Shown here piece after piece: positions 1 through 6,468 of a stretch of 12,857 bases of DNA. Below the pieces are notes generated by a model. The model had not been told where the DNA came from and did not search any database. It was given only the letters and a program-made list of their open reading frames with translations. This DNA is from Caryophanales bacterium UBA7057. Lineage in GTDB: Bacteria; Bacillota_I; Bacilli_A; RF39; UBA660. A program made the position numbers and the translations under genes. Positions within the stretch are counted from its first letter, which is position 1. The number at the start of each line of letters is the position of its first letter. The stretch spans positions 1-12,857 of the forward strand of contig DLAC01000030.1 of NCBI GenBank assembly GCA_002493865.1. Reading direction: 5' to 3'.

Positions 1-50
1 AATATTTTTTGTGTACGCATTAATGATGATATAGGAAGGAGGAAAGAAAG

Positions 51-305
51 ATGGAAGAAAACAAAGTTATATTATCGTTAGATAAATATATGGAAATATA
101 TGATAAGACCAAAAAAATAGAAAGTCAATTAAGTCAATTAGGTAGTTTAATTTTAAATTATACAGAATTAAATGACAAAAAAGAGGATTTAAGAATAGAT
201 GGCTACGATATGAAATATGGAAGAATTTTAGATTTAATTAAAGAGATTTTTCCAGAAGAATATGAAACAAGATTAAAAGTGCTAAAAAAAGAGGAGGAAG
301 AGTAA
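51..305 (+). CDS. Small charged helical phage protein
   Basis: An 84-residue acidic and lysine-rich protein that I do not recognise. It is predicted mostly helical, with a coiled-coil-like stretch around residues 15-50, and ends in a run of Glu. The ATG is preceded by AAGGAGG at 36-42 with good spacing. Its TAA overlaps the next ATG by one base (TAATG), so the two are probably translationally coupled. No signal peptide, membrane segment or metal motif is visible. It looks like one of the small accessory proteins common in early operons of low-GC phages; no function can be assigned. Confidence 0.75.
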   Translation: MEENKVILSLDKYMEIYDKTKKIESQLSQLGSLILNYTELNDKKEDLRIDGYDMKYGRILDLIKEIFPEEYETRLKVLKKEEEE

Positions 306-592
306 TGCTTAAATACATAAAAGGAAACAAACAATTAAAGAAAGAACTAAAAGATATGAGACATAAATATGATGATTTAAAAGAAGAAAAATTAGACTTA
401 GAAAAGATTTTAGAAATTAAAGAAAACAATAATTTAAGACTATTAAGAGTTAATAGCATTCTAGCAGACATGATAAATGAAATAGAAAAAGAAGCATGGA
501 TAAATCAGCTAGGAAGCGACATAAATTTACAAAACAAATTAATAAAGATACTAGATGACGGAAAATCAAAACTAGTATCTATAAGTAAATAA
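305..592 (+). CDS. Coiled-coil phage protein
   Basis: A 95-residue protein whose first half (about residues 5-45) is dense in Lys, Glu and Leu with a coiled-coil pattern, followed by a less charged helical C-terminal half. The ribosome binding site GAGGAGG (291-297) lies inside the end of the preceding gene and the start overlaps its stop by one base, indicating an operon. I do not recognise a family. An opposite-strand open frame across 238-471 is a shadow without a ribosome binding site. Confidence 0.72.
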   Translation: MLKYIKGNKQLKKELKDMRHKYDDLKEEKLDLEKILEIKENNNLRLLRVNSILADMINEIEKEAWINQLGSDINLQNKLIKILDDGKSKLVSISK

Positions 593-668
593 AATTAAAA
601 ATGATTATATGTAACCACTTTTTTATTATTTTAACAGAAAAAATAGAAAAGTGCAAGAGGAGGAAAAT

Positions 669-896
669 ATGATAACTAGAAAACTAGACGAATTAGGAAG
701 AATATGTTTACCAAAAGAAATGAGAAAGTCTTTAGATATAAAAGAAAGACAAAGGCTAGAGATAGATTTTAGAAATGAAACTATAATAATTAGAAAACAT
801 GAAGACAAGTGTACTTTTTGCGGAAGTACTAGCGATATAAGTAATTTTAAAGAAAAGAAAATATGCAAAAAATGCTTGGAGGAATTATGCAAATAA
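669..896 (+). CDS. AbrB/SpoVT-like DNA-binding protein with zinc-finger tail
   Basis: 75 residues. Residues 1-45 match the swapped-hairpin AbrB/SpoVT DNA-binding fold: the RKLDELGRICLPKEMRKSL stretch is nearly the AbrB signature of transition-state regulators, which bind DNA as dimers or tetramers. Residues 46-75 carry four cysteines (C48, C51, C66, C69) in two CxxC pairs, an apparent zinc knuckle replacing the normal AbrB C-terminal multimerisation domain. The ATG at 669 is chosen over an in-frame GTG at 651 because AAGAGGAGG (655-663) sits just before it and the GTG has no ribosome binding site. It is probably a phage transcriptional regulator of the early region; targets are unknown. Confidence 0.88.
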   Translation: MITRKLDELGRICLPKEMRKSLDIKERQRLEIDFRNETIIIRKHEDKCTFCGSTSDISNFKEKKICKKCLEELCK

Positions 897-1141
897 AAGA
901 CATTGAGGAGAAAAATATGAAATTAGAAGAAAAGAAAGACAGACTTGAGGAAGTAGAAAATGTAATAGATACCATAGATGTTTTAATAATAGAAAGTAAT
1001 AGTGAAGATATAATAGAAGACTTAGAAAATTTTAAATCTTTTTATTTACAAGATATGCATGACTTAGAAAAAGAAATAAATGCTCTAGAAGAGCAAGAAA
1101 TAAGACAAATGAATAGAGAATTTGAAGGGAGTAGATTGTAA
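887..1141 (+). CDS. Acidic coiled-coil phage protein
   Basis: 84 residues, strongly acidic, predicted almost fully helical with heptad-like Leu/Ile spacing at both ends (about residues 3-35 and 55-80). The ATG at 887 follows TTGGAGGAATT and overlaps the stop of the AbrB-like gene by 10 bases; an in-frame ATG at 863 lacks such a site. The stop overlaps the next start by one base. The family is not recognised. Confidence 0.72.
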   Translation: MQIKDIEEKNMKLEEKKDRLEEVENVIDTIDVLIIESNSEDIIEDLENFKSFYLQDMHDLEKEINALEEQEIRQMNREFEGSRL

Positions 1142-1296
1142 TGGACGAAAATAAGTACGAAGAAATAATTGCCAAATATACTGACACTCAATTACTTTAT
1201 GAACAAGCTATTTTAAACGAACAAGAAAACACCTTGTACAGCAAAAAGAAAGCTATAAAGGATGAAATGAAAAAAAGATTAAGAAATAATCAATAA
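1141..1296 (+). CDS. Small hypothetical protein
   Basis: A 51-residue protein (MDENKYEEIIAKYTD...) starting at the ATG that overlaps the preceding TAA by one base. It is charged and helical, with a basic C-terminus (KKRLRNNQ). It fills what would otherwise be a gap in the operon and keeps the local codon style, so it is likely real. The Shine-Dalgarno site is weak (GAAGGGAG about 10 bases upstream), consistent with coupling to the upstream gene. The function is unknown. Confidence 0.6.
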   Translation: MDENKYEEIIAKYTDTQLLYEQAILNEQENTLYSKKKAIKDEMKKRLRNNQ

Positions 1297-1316
1297 GATA
1301 TTGGAGGATTGATTTT

Positions 1317-1901
1317 ATGGAGTATATGTTTAGAGATTTAAAAGCAAACGAAATTGATTGCAGAGTTTCTACATTTACAAAAGATTTTTTAACATTACTA
1401 CTATATAAGGACGCAAGGGTAGACCAAGACATATTAGATGAAACGGTAAAGCCTTATAATTGGCAAAGAAAACATAACAGAGATAATGCAAATTGTGTTG
1501 TTGAAATATGGGACTCAGAAAAGCAACAATGGATAGGAAAAGAAGATACAGGAAAAGAAAGTTTTTCAGAAGCAGAAAAAGGATTAGCAAGTGACAGTTT
1601 TAAAAGAGCTTGCTTTAATTGGGGAATTGGTAGAGAACTTTATACAGCACCATTTATATACATACCATCAAAAGACAAAGATGGAAAAGAGAATTACGAG
1701 TTAAAAGAGAAAAATGGTAAAGCAACTACAAATACAAAATTTGAAGTAGAAAAAATACAAATTATAAACAAAGAAATAACAGCATTAGCAATAAAGAACA
1801 ACAAAGGGAAAAGAGTATTTGTATGGCAAAAGGAAGTCAAAAAGAAAGAAGAACTTGACCCAAACGACAAAAGACAATTTGATGGTAGTGGTAAAGCATA
1901 A
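1317..1901 (+). CDS. Rad52/Rad22-family single-strand annealing protein
   Basis: 194 residues. The core at about residues 60-112 contains WDSEKQQWIGKEDTG, then EAEKGLASDSFKRACFNWG and the IGRELY turn, a pattern I associate with Rad52/Rad22-type annealing proteins of low-GC phages (Sak-like). These form rings on ssDNA and anneal complementary strands in recombination-dependent replication. The C-terminal third (about residues 140-194) is lysine-rich and probably flexible. GGAGG at 1303-1307 supports the ATG at 1317. The neighbourhood fits: an SSB-like protein is encoded just downstream and RuvC later in the same direction. No partner exonuclease is visible in this window. Confidence 0.85.
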   Translation: MEYMFRDLKANEIDCRVSTFTKDFLTLLLYKDARVDQDILDETVKPYNWQRKHNRDNANCVVEIWDSEKQQWIGKEDTGKESFSEAEKGLASDSFKRACFNWGIGRELYTAPFIYIPSKDKDGKENYELKEKNGKATTNTKFEVEKIQIINKEITALAIKNNKGKRVFVWQKEVKKKEELDPNDKRQFDGSGKA

Positions 1902-1966
1902 GTATATAACTTATTTGATTTATATGCAGAGAAATGGAAATGTAAATATTAGGAGGAAATAAATTT

Positions 1967-2146
1967 ATGAAAAGATTATTTGAAGCAATAGGAAAAACAG
2001 TTGTATATCTAATTTTAGTATTAGTAGTAAGTTTTATATTATATTTTATTGCAAGTTTAGCAACTTGGATAGCACCAGTATTACTAATATTAGCAATTAT
2101 AGCATTAGTGGTATTTTACTACTATGAAGATAAGGAGGAAGAATAA
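1967..2146 (+). CDS. Small two-helix membrane protein
   Basis: A 59-residue protein. Residues about 12-31 and 33-53 are two strongly hydrophobic segments separated by a short turn containing Trp and Pro. The N-terminus is basic (MKRLFEAIGK) and the C-terminus acidic (EDKEEE). AGGAGG at 1951-1956 precedes the ATG, and the TAA overlaps the next gene's ATG by one base. A membrane protein between an annealing protein and an SSB-like protein is unexpected. Possible roles include superinfection exclusion, membrane anchoring of replication, or a holin-like or toxin-like activity; none can be chosen from sequence. Confidence 0.75.
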   Translation: MKRLFEAIGKTVVYLILVLVVSFILYFIASLATWIAPVLLILAIIALVVFYYYEDKEEE

Positions 2147-2457
2147 TGCAAATAAGAGGAGAAACGATGATATTTACTAACGAAAAAGGTGGATATAGCA
2201 CAACGATTAGCAATAAAAATCAAGATGGCACTTATGACAATATGTACATAGCAGTTAATTTTAAAAAAGATGTAATGGTAGAAAACAAGACAAAAATAGA
2301 TATAACAAATGGATTTTTAAGTTTCTATAAGACAAGAGAAGGTCTACCAAAACTAAAAATAGTAGTAATGGATTTTGAGATAAAAGGCAATACAGAAACA
2401 AAACAAGAAGAAGTAAATAATTTTGAAATCAGTCAAGATGATGATTTGCCATTCTAA
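2146..2457 (+). CDS. SSB-like ssDNA-binding protein (first copy)
   Basis: 103 residues. The body looks like a beta-rich OB-fold (alternating strands through about residue 85), followed by a short acidic linker and the tip SQDDDLPF. This closely matches the C-terminal tip by which SSB proteins recruit partner enzymes. It aligns along its length with the protein at 8019-8414 (shared GET near the N-terminus, similar VNFKK/VQFKK and GFLSFYK/GWLTPYK blocks). Two starts are possible: ATG 2146 (AAGGAGG upstream, TAATG overlap) and ATG 2167 (AAGAGGAG upstream). The N-terminal similarity to the second copy favours 2146. It likely coats ssDNA for the Rad52-like annealer. Confidence 0.78.
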   Translation: MQIRGETMIFTNEKGGYSTTISNKNQDGTYDNMYIAVNFKKDVMVENKTKIDITNGFLSFYKTREGLPKLKIVVMDFEIKGNTETKQEEVNNFEISQDDDLPF

Positions 2458-2578
2458 CAATACAAGTTTTATGTGCAGACCGACGAAAAACGAAAAGTTG
2501 AAGAAGAGCTATATGCAGACATTCATAAGTGATAGCCACTTGGCTGCGATTTAAATAAATTAATAGGAGGAAAGAATT
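2458..2578. other. Short GC-richer spacer with no convincing gene
   Basis: This 121-base gap is less AT-biased than its surroundings. It has two overlapping short inverted repeats (AAGTG/CACTT and AGCCA/TGGCT, around 2526-2543). In the frame following the SSB stop it stays open to a TGA TAG pair at about 2530, and in another frame an ATG at 2471 gives only 27 codons. Neither has a ribosome binding site. It may be a degenerate gene remnant or a small RNA structure. AGGAGG near its end serves the next gene. Confidence 0.3.
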
Positions 2579-2815
2579 ATGTTTAAAGTAATAATTGATG
2601 AAAATGAAACAATGATACAAGGAAATAAAACTGAGATGTTGGCAGGATTAGCATGTTATGTAGAAGCATTAAAAAAAGGAAATTTTTCTGAAAACTTAAT
2701 AAGAAAAACCGTAGAGCTAGGACTTAAAGACGAAGAAGAACTTGAAAAAGAATTTGAAAAAGATGAACAAAAGAATAATGAGATAGAAGAAATATTAAGA
2801 AAAATATTTGAATAG
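2579..2815 (+). CDS. Conserved-type phage hypothetical protein
   Basis: 78 residues, preceded by AGGAGG and a 7-base spacer. The start MFKVIIDENETMIQGNKTEML and the following helical AGLACYVEALKKG resemble small proteins often seen in early regions of Firmicutes phages. The C-terminal third is a highly charged helix (EEELEKEFEKDEQKNNE). No catalytic or metal motif is visible. It is the last gene before a hairpin terminator. The function is unknown. Confidence 0.7.
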   Translation: MFKVIIDENETMIQGNKTEMLAGLACYVEALKKGNFSENLIRKTVELGLKDEEELEKEFEKDEQKNNEIEEILRKIFE

Positions 2816-2820
2816 GCAAC

Positions 2821-2858
2821 AAGGGGGTAGGACATAAGTTTATCCCCTTTTATTTTTT
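2821..2858 (+). terminator. Rho-independent terminator
   Basis: AAGGGGGTA (2821-2829) pairs with TATCCCCTT (2841-2849) as a 9-bp stem with one G-T pair and an 11-base loop, followed by TTATTTTTT. It starts five bases after the stop of the preceding gene and ends before the replication genes, so it separates the recombination and replication units. It could also act as an attenuator or antitermination point. Confidence 0.75.
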
Positions 2859-2880
2859 ACAAGAGAGGAGAATGAAGAAT

Positions 2881-3682
2881 GTGGCGAGAAAAAGAATGAT
2901 TGACCCATCTATATGGATAAATGAAGATTTTGGAACATTATCAACATTAGCAGAGTTAGTATTTATAGGTTTGTTCTCAATTGCAGATGATGAAGGTAGA
3001 GGCAAAGCTAGTCCAGCGTATATTAAGGCGGTCCTTTTTCCTTACAAAGATAATTTAAGAATTGCCGACATTGAAAAAGCCTTACAAGAAGTAAGTTCTA
3101 AGATGTCCGTAATCTTTTACTCTTGTGACGAAAATATATATTACACCCTTATCAGTTGGAATGCCTTCCAAACTATAAATAAACCAACAGAAAGTAAAAT
3201 ACCTGAATTTGATATACAAAATCCTAATATTCATAGACTATATTACAACAATTCTAATACTACTACGGTAGGACTACGGTAGTAGTAAAGGAACACTACC
3301 ACCTAAAAGAAGAGAAGAGAATAGAAAAGAAGTAGAAGAGAATAGAAATAGAATAGTTGAAATTTACAATTCTACTTGTACAAATCTCCCACAAATTCAA
3401 AAAATAACTGATAAAAGAAAAAAAGCAATAGATAATTTTTTGAAGGAGTTTACTGTTGAGCAATTTGAGAAAATTTGCAGCATAGCTAATTGTAGTGAAT
3501 TTTTAACAGGAAATAACGATAGAAAATGGAAGGCAGATTTTGATTTTCTTATGAGAGTAGACAAAGCAACAGCAATATCAGAAGGCAAGTATAGTACAGT
3601 TTCTAATAACAAAGCTGGAAACGCAGAAGAAAAAAGCAATAATGTTTTTTATAACATAGGAAAAGAGGAGGGAATATTTTAA
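2881..3682 (+). CDS. DnaD-like phage replisome organizer, split by a +1 shift at CGGT
   Basis: The N-terminal part (ARKRMIDPSIWINEDFGTLS onward, residues 1-130) is the winged-helix region of phage replisome organizers, with the typical ADDEGRGKASP and VLFPY blocks. The C-terminal part (LTGNNDRKWKADFDFLMR, residues about 200-240) is the conserved tail. They lie in different frames: the first ends at TAG 3280-3282 and the second runs open from about 3272 to 3682. Reading CGGT (3277-3280) as one four-base codon joins them into about 266 residues, a normal family length. GTG 2881 is preferred to ATG 2872 because AGAGGAG ends at 2870, one base before the ATG. The tail has no initiator of its own except a TTG at 3440 without a ribosome binding site. 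It would bind the phage origin and, with the next gene, load host helicase. Confidence 0.82.
3277..3280 (+). other. CGGT four-base (+1) recoding site in replisome organizer
   Basis: In the upstream frame the codons are CTA CGG TAG. Reading CGGT as one codon, or skipping C, continues as AGT AGT AAA GGA into the conserved C-terminal half. Without the shift, CGG is followed at once by a stop. The linker is variable, so the amino acid at this site cannot be checked by consensus. The site lies in a near-repeat (ACTACGGTAG at 3262-3271 and 3273-3282), so an ordinary G insertion at 3271-3272 is an alternative. Confidence 0.6.
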
Positions 3683-4224
3683 TGCAAAGAGATGAAATAG
3701 TGAGCATATTGACGATATTAAAAACAGCATATCCTAATTCTTATAAGAATATGACAAAGGAAGACGCGGAAAATACTATAAATTTATGGAATGTGATGTT
3801 TCAAAATGATGATGGCAGAGTAGTTGCAATTGCAGTAAAAGAGTTAATAAATACATTACAATTCCCCCCAACGATAGCGGATATAAAAAATAAAATGTTA
3901 GAGCTAACAACTGATAGAAAGACACCAAGTGAGTTATGGGGAGAGCTAGAAAGAGCACTGAAAGATAGCATTTATCATAGTAAAGAAAGGTTCGAAGAAT
4001 TAAGTCCAGAAGTGCAAAAGTTTGTAAGAGACCCAGCGCAGTTGAAAGAAATGGCAATGATGGATAGTGATGTAGTACATAGTGTAACGAAAGGACAATT
4101 TTTAAAGCAAATAGAGATAATTCAGAAAAGAGAAGATGAAGATAAGAAAATGTTACCAGAGTCAAAAAGATTAAAAGAATTAACATTAGGAATTGGTACA
4201 GATGTAAATAAATTATTGAATTAG
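3682..4224 (+). CDS. G39P-like replicative helicase loader
   Basis: 180 residues. The N-terminal region (RDEIVSILTILKTAYPNSY, KNMTKEDAENTINLWNVMF, then VAIAVKELINTLQFPPTIAD and IKNKMLELT) matches the family of SPP1 G39P, the loader and inhibitor of the phage replicative helicase. The remainder (about residues 80-180) is helical and charged. The ATG overlaps the stop of the replisome organizer by one base, giving the classic initiator-loader pair and showing that translation of the shifted 3' part of that gene is probably coupled to this one. As no DnaB-type helicase is present here, it likely acts on the host helicase or on one encoded elsewhere in the phage. Confidence 0.82.
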   Translation: MQRDEIVSILTILKTAYPNSYKNMTKEDAENTINLWNVMFQNDDGRVVAIAVKELINTLQFPPTIADIKNKMLELTTDRKTPSELWGELERALKDSIYHSKERFEELSPEVQKFVRDPAQLKEMAMMDSDVVHSVTKGQFLKQIEIIQKREDEDKKMLPESKRLKELTLGIGTDVNKLLN

Positions 4225-4236
4225 AGGTGATTACAA

Positions 4237-4494
4237 ATGAAGATAACACAAGAAGAAAGAGTATTAGATTATATGAATAGATTTGGTGGAATTACAAGTG
4301 CAGAAGCATTTGTTGATTTAGGAATAACTAGATTAAGTGCAAAGATATTTAACTTAAAAAAACAAGGATACGAGATAGTAGACGAGTGGAAAGAAGGAAA
4401 AAATAGATTTAACGAGACAACACATTTCAAAAAATATATGTTAGCAGAAGAAAAGTTTATACAAGATAATGAAAATCATTATACAACATATTAG
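4237..4494 (+). CDS. Winged-helix (HTH_39-type) protein
   Basis: 85 residues. The block ERVLDYMNRFGGITSAEAF, DLGITRLSAKIFNLKKQGYE, then an aromatic/basic strand (NRFNETTHFKKY) is typical of the small phage helix-turn-helix domain known as HTH_39, a winged-helix DNA-binding fold. Recognition-helix residues are around 28-42. GAGGTG precedes the ATG. It follows the replication genes directly, a common position in Firmicutes phages. It may regulate transcription or assist replication. Confidence 0.8.
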   Translation: MKITQEERVLDYMNRFGGITSAEAFVDLGITRLSAKIFNLKKQGYEIVDEWKEGKNRFNETTHFKKYMLAEEKFIQDNENHYTTY

Positions 4495-4502
4495 GAGTAA
4501 AT

Positions 4503-4640
4503 ATGGAAACAAAGTGTAAAACATGTATAGGTTGTAACAGACAAGAGCTAGAAAACTTCAAAGAGATATACAGATGTGAAAATTACATGAGAGGAGATAC
4601 GGATGACAGACGAAGAAATTATAAAAGAATGGCGAAGTAG
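4503..4640 (+). CDS. Cys-rich small protein
   Basis: A 45-residue protein with CKTCIGC near the N-terminus and a further Cys at about position 25, suggesting a small metal-binding fold. AGGAG (4493-4497) lies five bases before the ATG. The N-terminal 30 residues look like a small protein that recurs in clostridial phages; the basic tail (DRRRNYKRMAK) overlaps the next gene by 38 bases in another frame and may be incidental read-through. Compare the start-less remnant at 11286-11357, which shares the ETK...C..C..C layout. Confidence 0.65.
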   Translation: METKCKTCIGCNRQELENFKEIYRCENYMRGDTDDRRRNYKRMAK

Positions 4641-4794
4641 ACTAACAACAACGCAAGTAGCTAAAGTATATATGACAGCAATAAATAGCAATTTAAAGAA
4701 AGATGAAAAGAAAATAACAAAATTACAAGCACTAGCATATGTTGAGCCGATAATTTTTGAATTTGAAACGGAAGGATGGAAAATATCAAAATAA
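4603..4794 (+). CDS. Small hypothetical phage protein
   Basis: 63 residues starting at an ATG with GAGAGGAG just upstream, inside the end of the preceding Cys-rich gene. It is helical (TDEEIIKEWRSRLTTTQVAK; KLQALAYVEPIIFEFE) and of mixed charge. The TTTQVAKVYM stretch is faintly helix-turn-helix-like but too short to classify. The function is unknown; the genes up- and downstream suggest an accessory early protein. Confidence 0.7.
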   Translation: MTDEEIIKEWRSRLTTTQVAKVYMTAINSNLKKDEKKITKLQALAYVEPIIFEFETEGWKISK

Positions 4795-4814
4795 AAACTA
4801 AGGAGAAAAAATAG

Positions 4815-5219
4815 ATGGATAAAATCGAGATAAATGAGTATGTAAGAACTAAAAAAGGAATTATAGATAAAGTTATTATTGATTATTTCGGTATATGCAA
4901 CAGTCAGAATTGTAATTGCAAACATGTTAGTTGTCAATACGACTATTACGACGAAGAAGATATAGTAAAACACAGCAAAGACATAATAGATTTGCTTGAA
5001 GTGGGAGATTATGTGAATGGGCATATAATAAACGATATTACCAATATCACTGATGATGAATATGAAATTGATGAAGAAGACGATTGGGCAGTAAAAAAAG
5101 GTATTTACTTAGAGTGCGGAGATGAAGAGGGGTGCATAATAATTGAAAGTAATAACATCAAAACAATACTAACAAAAGAGATATATGAGCAGAATTGCTA
5201 TAAAGTGGAAAAGGAGTAA
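4815..5219 (+). CDS. Conserved-type phage hypothetical with Cys cluster
   Basis: 134 residues. The start (EINEYVRTKKGIIDKVI) and the later HSKDIIDLLEVGDYVNG, ESNNIKTILTKEIYEQ blocks have the layout of an acidic phage protein family often found in clostridial phages, where a small beta-rich domain describes 'residence' repeats. An insert at about residues 27-42 holds four cysteines (CNSQNCNCKHVSC), which could bind metal. AAGGAG precedes the start. The biochemical role is unknown. Confidence 0.72.
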   Translation: MDKIEINEYVRTKKGIIDKVIIDYFGICNSQNCNCKHVSCQYDYYDEEDIVKHSKDIIDLLEVGDYVNGHIINDITNITDDEYEIDEEDDWAVKKGIYLECGDEEGCIIIESNNIKTILTKEIYEQNCYKVEKE

Positions 5220-5222
5220 GTT

Positions 5223-5435
5223 ATGGGAAGAAAGAAAAAATATGAGAATGCAGAGATAGTAAAACAAATATTGGTAAGAGAAGCAAATAGCATGGGAGAT
5301 ATGCAACTATGCCTAGCAATTAAATTTATAGATTTTAAAAGTGAAGCAGATAGAAAATTTTTAGCAAATAATATAAAAGGAGTGCGAGATATTTTTGACG
5401 ATGCACTAAAAGAGTTGGAGGTAAAAGATGAGTAA
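5223..5435 (+). CDS. Small hypothetical phage protein
   Basis: 70 residues, with a basic start (MGRKKKYENAEIV) followed by a helical body. The ATG follows AAAAGGAGTAAGTT, three bases after the previous stop, and the end overlaps the next gene by eight bases, so it sits in a tight operon. The family is not recognised. Confidence 0.7.
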   Translation: MGRKKKYENAEIVKQILVREANSMGDMQLCLAIKFIDFKSEADRKFLANNIKGVRDIFDDALKELEVKDE

Positions 5436-5673
5436 AGCAGATGAGATGTTTGAAAAATTAGGATATGAAAACATAATAAATGAAATGTGTTTATGTGAAT
5501 ACAGAAAATATTTTAATTTAAAAGGTGCAAGACATATTATATTTGCAATAGATAAAACTGTAAGTGTTTGTGAGGAAAATAATAAAACACTAGCGGTTAA
5601 TAGAGATTATTTTACAATGCAAGAACTACAAGCAATAAATGAAAAATGTAAAGAACTGGGGTGGATAGAATGA
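5428..5673 (+). CDS. Conserved-type phage hypothetical (MSKADEMFEKLGY family)
   Basis: 81 residues. The start SKADEMFEKLGYE and the end YFTMQELQAINEKCKELGW are hallmarks of a very common small protein of Firmicutes phages and prophages with no assigned function. The middle contains a beta-like segment (HIIFAIDKTVSVCE). GGAGG lies inside the end of the preceding gene, and the TGA overlaps the next ATG (ATGA). Confidence 0.8.
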   Translation: MSKADEMFEKLGYENIINEMCLCEYRKYFNLKGARHIIFAIDKTVSVCEENNKTLAVNRDYFTMQELQAINEKCKELGWIE

Positions 5674-5993
5674 TAAATAAAGAAAAAATAGAAGAGTATA
5701 AAGAAACGTTAGAAGATTTAACAAAGGATGAAAACGTTTATAATTCAATAAAAAGAGCCGTGAATGGCACTTTTGAATACATACAACAACTAGAAACTAA
5801 ACAACAGAAAGTGATAGATAGATTACAGCATGACAACGAAATAGATAATATAGCAGTAAAAAAACTAGAAGAAAAGAGAAGAACAGCAACAAGTGAATAC
5901 TACAAGAATAGTTATCAAATGCAAATACATAAGTTGAATGCAAAGATAGAAGTGAGAAAAGAAATGTTAGAGATTTTAAAAGGAGAGAAATAG
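5670..5993 (+). CDS. Coiled-coil phage protein
   Basis: 107 residues from the ATG at 5670, which overlaps the previous TGA and has GGGGTGG five bases upstream; a GTG at 5661 in the same frame is less likely because it falls inside that ribosome binding site. The protein is nearly all helix with long charged heptads (residues 25-105). Its role is unknown. Confidence 0.7.
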   Translation: MINKEKIEEYKETLEDLTKDENVYNSIKRAVNGTFEYIQQLETKQQKVIDRLQHDNEIDNIAVKKLEEKRRTATSEYYKNSYQMQIHKLNAKIEVRKEMLEILKGEK

Positions 5994-5994
5994 T

Positions 5995-6203
5995 ATGTGT
6001 AAATATTGTGAAATAGATAAGATAAGTCATGAGGCAAAAAGAAAATTCAGAAAAAAATCAAAGAATGACAGTAAGTATAGTAACTAATATGTTTAATGAA
6101 GATATGTATTATTTAAACATAAAATCGACATGTGGAACAGGTGAGTGTATTAATATAAATTATTGTCCTGTGTGTCGGAAGAAAATTAGGAGGACAAGCA
6201 TGA
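5995..6203 (+). CDS. Zinc-ribbon protein (MCKYC...CPVCGRKL), two +1 shifts
   Basis: It begins at ATG 5995 (AAGGAGAG upstream) with MCKYCEIDKISHE and should end CPVCGRKLGGQA, the two CxxC pairs of a small phage zinc-ribbon family. Two +1 changes are needed. The first lies between about 6017 and 6087, most simply in an A-run (A5 at 6036-6040 or A7 at 6051-6057). The second is at CGGA (6176-6179) right after TGT, where the knuckle consensus wants Gly. After both, the frame reaches TGA 6201-6203, overlapping the next ATG in an ATGA. That restored coupling supports the reconstruction (about 68 residues). Read literally, the middle frame runs on in frame with the next gene, producing an artificial fusion. 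Confidence 0.62.
6176..6179 (+). other. CGGA four-base (+1) recoding site in zinc-ribbon gene
   Basis: The reading is CCT GTG TGT CGGA AGA AAA TTA. Taking CGGA as one codon gives CPVC-Gly-RKL, the usual end of this zinc-ribbon family, and then a TGA that overlaps the next start. Triplet reading gives CRKKIRR and runs into the following gene. Confidence 0.7.
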
Positions 6204-6421
6204 ATAAAAAAATAGAAGAAGCTATAGAGAGATTAAATAACTTCAAAAACATAACAATTTTATACTCAAATATTGTAGCAATGAATGTACAAGAGTTAAA
6301 ACAAGTACAACAAGATATAGAAACATTAGTACAAGCATTAGAAAACTCTATACCAAAAGAAGTAGTAGAAGAAAAGATAGATAGACTAGGTATTAGTGAT
6401 GAAGATATTAACATAAAGTAA
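6200..6421 (+). CDS. Coiled-coil phage protein (LxQDIETLVQALENSIPK type)
   Basis: 73 residues from ATG 6200, which has AGGAGG at 6188-6193. The segment QQDIETLVQALENSIPKEVV followed by EEKI is a helical module that recurs in many clostridial phage proteins. It is a separate gene although its frame is continuous with the middle frame of the upstream zinc-ribbon gene. The function is unknown; it probably mediates protein-protein contact. Confidence 0.72.
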   Translation: MNKKIEEAIERLNNFKNITILYSNIVAMNVQELKQVQQDIETLVQALENSIPKEVVEEKIDRLGISDEDINIK

Positions 6422-6468
6422 GTGTTTTACAAGAACTACTACAAGAAAAATAAGAAAGAGGTGGGAAG

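Noticed and set aside
601..669. Small open frame starting at ATG 601
   Set aside because: It has no ribosome binding site and overlaps the site that serves the AbrB-like gene.
3440..3682. Separate gene starting at TTG 3440
   Set aside because: There is no ribosome binding site, and the same frame is open and family-like far upstream to about 3272, so it is the C-terminal half of the replisome organizer.
3776..4249. Long minus-strand open frames such as 3776-4249, 4548-5024 and 9374-9865
   Set aside because: They are hydrophobic shadows of well-supported plus-strand genes, rich in Leu, Phe and Ser from AT-rich antisense sequence, without ribosome binding sites.
6029..6421. A single 130-residue fused protein
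   Set aside because: It joins part of a zinc-ribbon gene to a distinct coiled-coil gene that has its own AGGAGG and ATG at 6200. The fusion arises only from triplet reading of CGGA.
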